DNA of 38,172 bases from Trinickia diaoshuihuensis (GTDB taxonomy: Bacteria > Pseudomonadota > Gammaproteobacteria > Burkholderiales > Burkholderiaceae): positions 1 through 38,172 of the forward strand of contig NZ_QUBS01000022.1 in NCBI RefSeq assembly GCF_003390925.1, given 5' to 3'. Position numbers and translations under genes: made by a program. Below are positions 37,403 through 38,172 of the stretch, in pieces (position 1 is the first letter of the stretch; every line of letters begins with the position of its first letter). Below the pieces are notes generated by a model that was given only the letters and a program-made list of their open reading frames with translations, did not search any database and was not told where the DNA came from.

Positions 37403-38143
37403 ATGACTTCGTCACGACGTTTTCCGAAAGCGGTGCTGTTCGACGCCTATGGCACGCTGTTCGACGTGTATTCGGTAGTGGCCGCGGCCGAGCAGCTCTT
37501 TCCCGGCCACGGCGATGCGTTGTCGCAGCTCTGGCGCCTCAAGCAAATCGAATACTCGCAACTGCGTACGCTCGCCGATCCACACGGGTCGCATTACAAG
37601 CCGTTTTGGGACGTGACGCTCGATGCGCTGCGCCATGCGGCGCGCCGGTTGCGGTTGCCGCTCGATGCGGCGGCCGAAAAGCGCTTAATGGATCAATACG
37701 CATGCCTCTCCCCGTTCCCCGATGCCGCGCCGGCGCTGCGCGCACTGCGCGAATACGGCGCGGCATCGGAGGCGCGCGAGCTGGGCTTGGGCATTCTGTC
37801 GAACGGCAACCCCGGCATGCTCGAGATCGCAGTGAAAAGCGCCGGTATCGCGGAGCTGTTCGATCACGTCCTGTCGGTGCATTCGGCGCGTGCCTATAAA
37901 CCAGCCCCCGCCGCCTACGCGCTCGGCACGCGGGCCTTCGGGGCGAGCGCGCGTGAGATCGTCTTCGTCTCGTCCAACGGCTGGGATGTAGCCGGCGCCG
38001 GCTGGTTCGGCTACACGACCTACTGGATCAACCGGGCCGGCGCCCCGCTCGAAGAACTCGACGCGAAGCCGCGCGGCACCGGCACCGGCTTGTCCGACCT
38101 CGTCGATTTCGTGAAGACACTCGCTTTGACGGAAAAAGATTGA
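37403..38143 (+). CDS. Haloacid dehalogenase type II family hydrolase
   Basis: 246 residues. HAD-fold motifs of L-2-haloacid dehalogenases: the nucleophile Asp in AVLFDAYGTLFDVYSVV, the motif II region GLGILSNGNPGMLEIA, Lys in SARAYKPAPAAYALG, and EIVFVSSNGWDVAGAGWFGY with the acidic/Asn motif. The close match of FDAYGTLFD and SSNGWD to the type II group suggests dehalogenation of short 2-haloacids, but some such proteins act on other substrates. The last residues are TLALTEKD. It is divergent from a LysR gene. A terminator follows at the window edge. Confidence 0.92.
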   Translation: MTSSRRFPKAVLFDAYGTLFDVYSVVAAAEQLFPGHGDALSQLWRLKQIEYSQLRTLADPHGSHYKPFWDVTLDALRHAARRLRLPLDAAAEKRLMDQYACLSPFPDAAPALRALREYGAASEARELGLGILSNGNPGMLEIAVKSAGIAELFDHVLSVHSARAYKPAPAAYALGTRAFGASAREIVFVSSNGWDVAGAGWFGYTTYWINRAGAPLEELDAKPRGTGTGLSDLVDFVKTLALTEKD

Positions 38144-38150
38144 AGCGCCT

Positions 38151-38172
38151 CGCCCGCCCCGATGGGCGGGCG
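38151..38172 (+). terminator. Terminator hairpin of the dehalogenase gene (cut by window edge)
   Basis: CGCCCGCCC (38151-38159), loop CGAT, GGGCGGGCG (38164-38172) give a perfect 9-bp stem 8 bp after the stop. The sequence ends before any T-run can be seen. Confidence 0.7.

Overview
The window looks like a chromosomal segment of a betaproteobacterium of the Burkholderiaceae (Burkholderia, Paraburkholderia or Trinickia type). The evidence is high G+C codon use, the zipA-ligA-def and dapC-dapD-arsC-dapE-prmB orders, and the kind of gene set present. Nearly all of it is core housekeeping sequence. I see no tRNA, rRNA, insertion sequence, integrase or CRISPR array.

Left edge to 1.1 kb: the 3' part of an RsuA/RluB-type rRNA pseudouridine synthase with a long basic N-terminal extension. 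1.1 to 4.7 kb: an AT-richer accessory island, all on the minus strand. It encodes a PatA/PatG-type (cyanobactin maturation) S8 protease, a 57-residue CxxC protein, a 79-residue protein with 11 cysteines, and a short stand-alone RHS core protein whose C-terminal part resembles an F-box. The gene spacing suggests one operon, perhaps with an internal promoter. This is the most unusual part of the window and could be an undescribed peptide or effector system.

4.7 to 12.1 kb, minus strand: smc, zipA, ligA and def (chromosome organisation, division, replication, N-terminal maturation). 12.5 to 19.5 kb, plus strand: lysine and diaminopimelate genes dapC, dapD, an arsC-like gene, a strong terminator, dapE, then prmB, a YhhN-type lysoplasmalogenase and cardiolipin synthase. 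19.6 to 23.3 kb: a glutathione peroxidase (minus), then a YheS-type ABC-F protein and a class III CoA-transferase (plus).

23.4 to 28.2 kb: radA and alr (minus), then the lysophospholipid transporter lplT and thiD (plus). 28.3 to 31.5 kb: a tightly overlapped minus-strand operon tsaB, rimI, family 4 uracil-DNA glycosylase, DUF1853. 31.6 to 35.6 kb: an acyl-CoA-binding protein, a DEAD-box helicase with an RGG tail and long leader, and isocitrate lyase with an AT-rich upstream region carrying a perfect 16-bp palindrome. The right end holds a universal stress protein, a LysR regulator and a divergent haloacid dehalogenase, closing with a terminator at the window edge.
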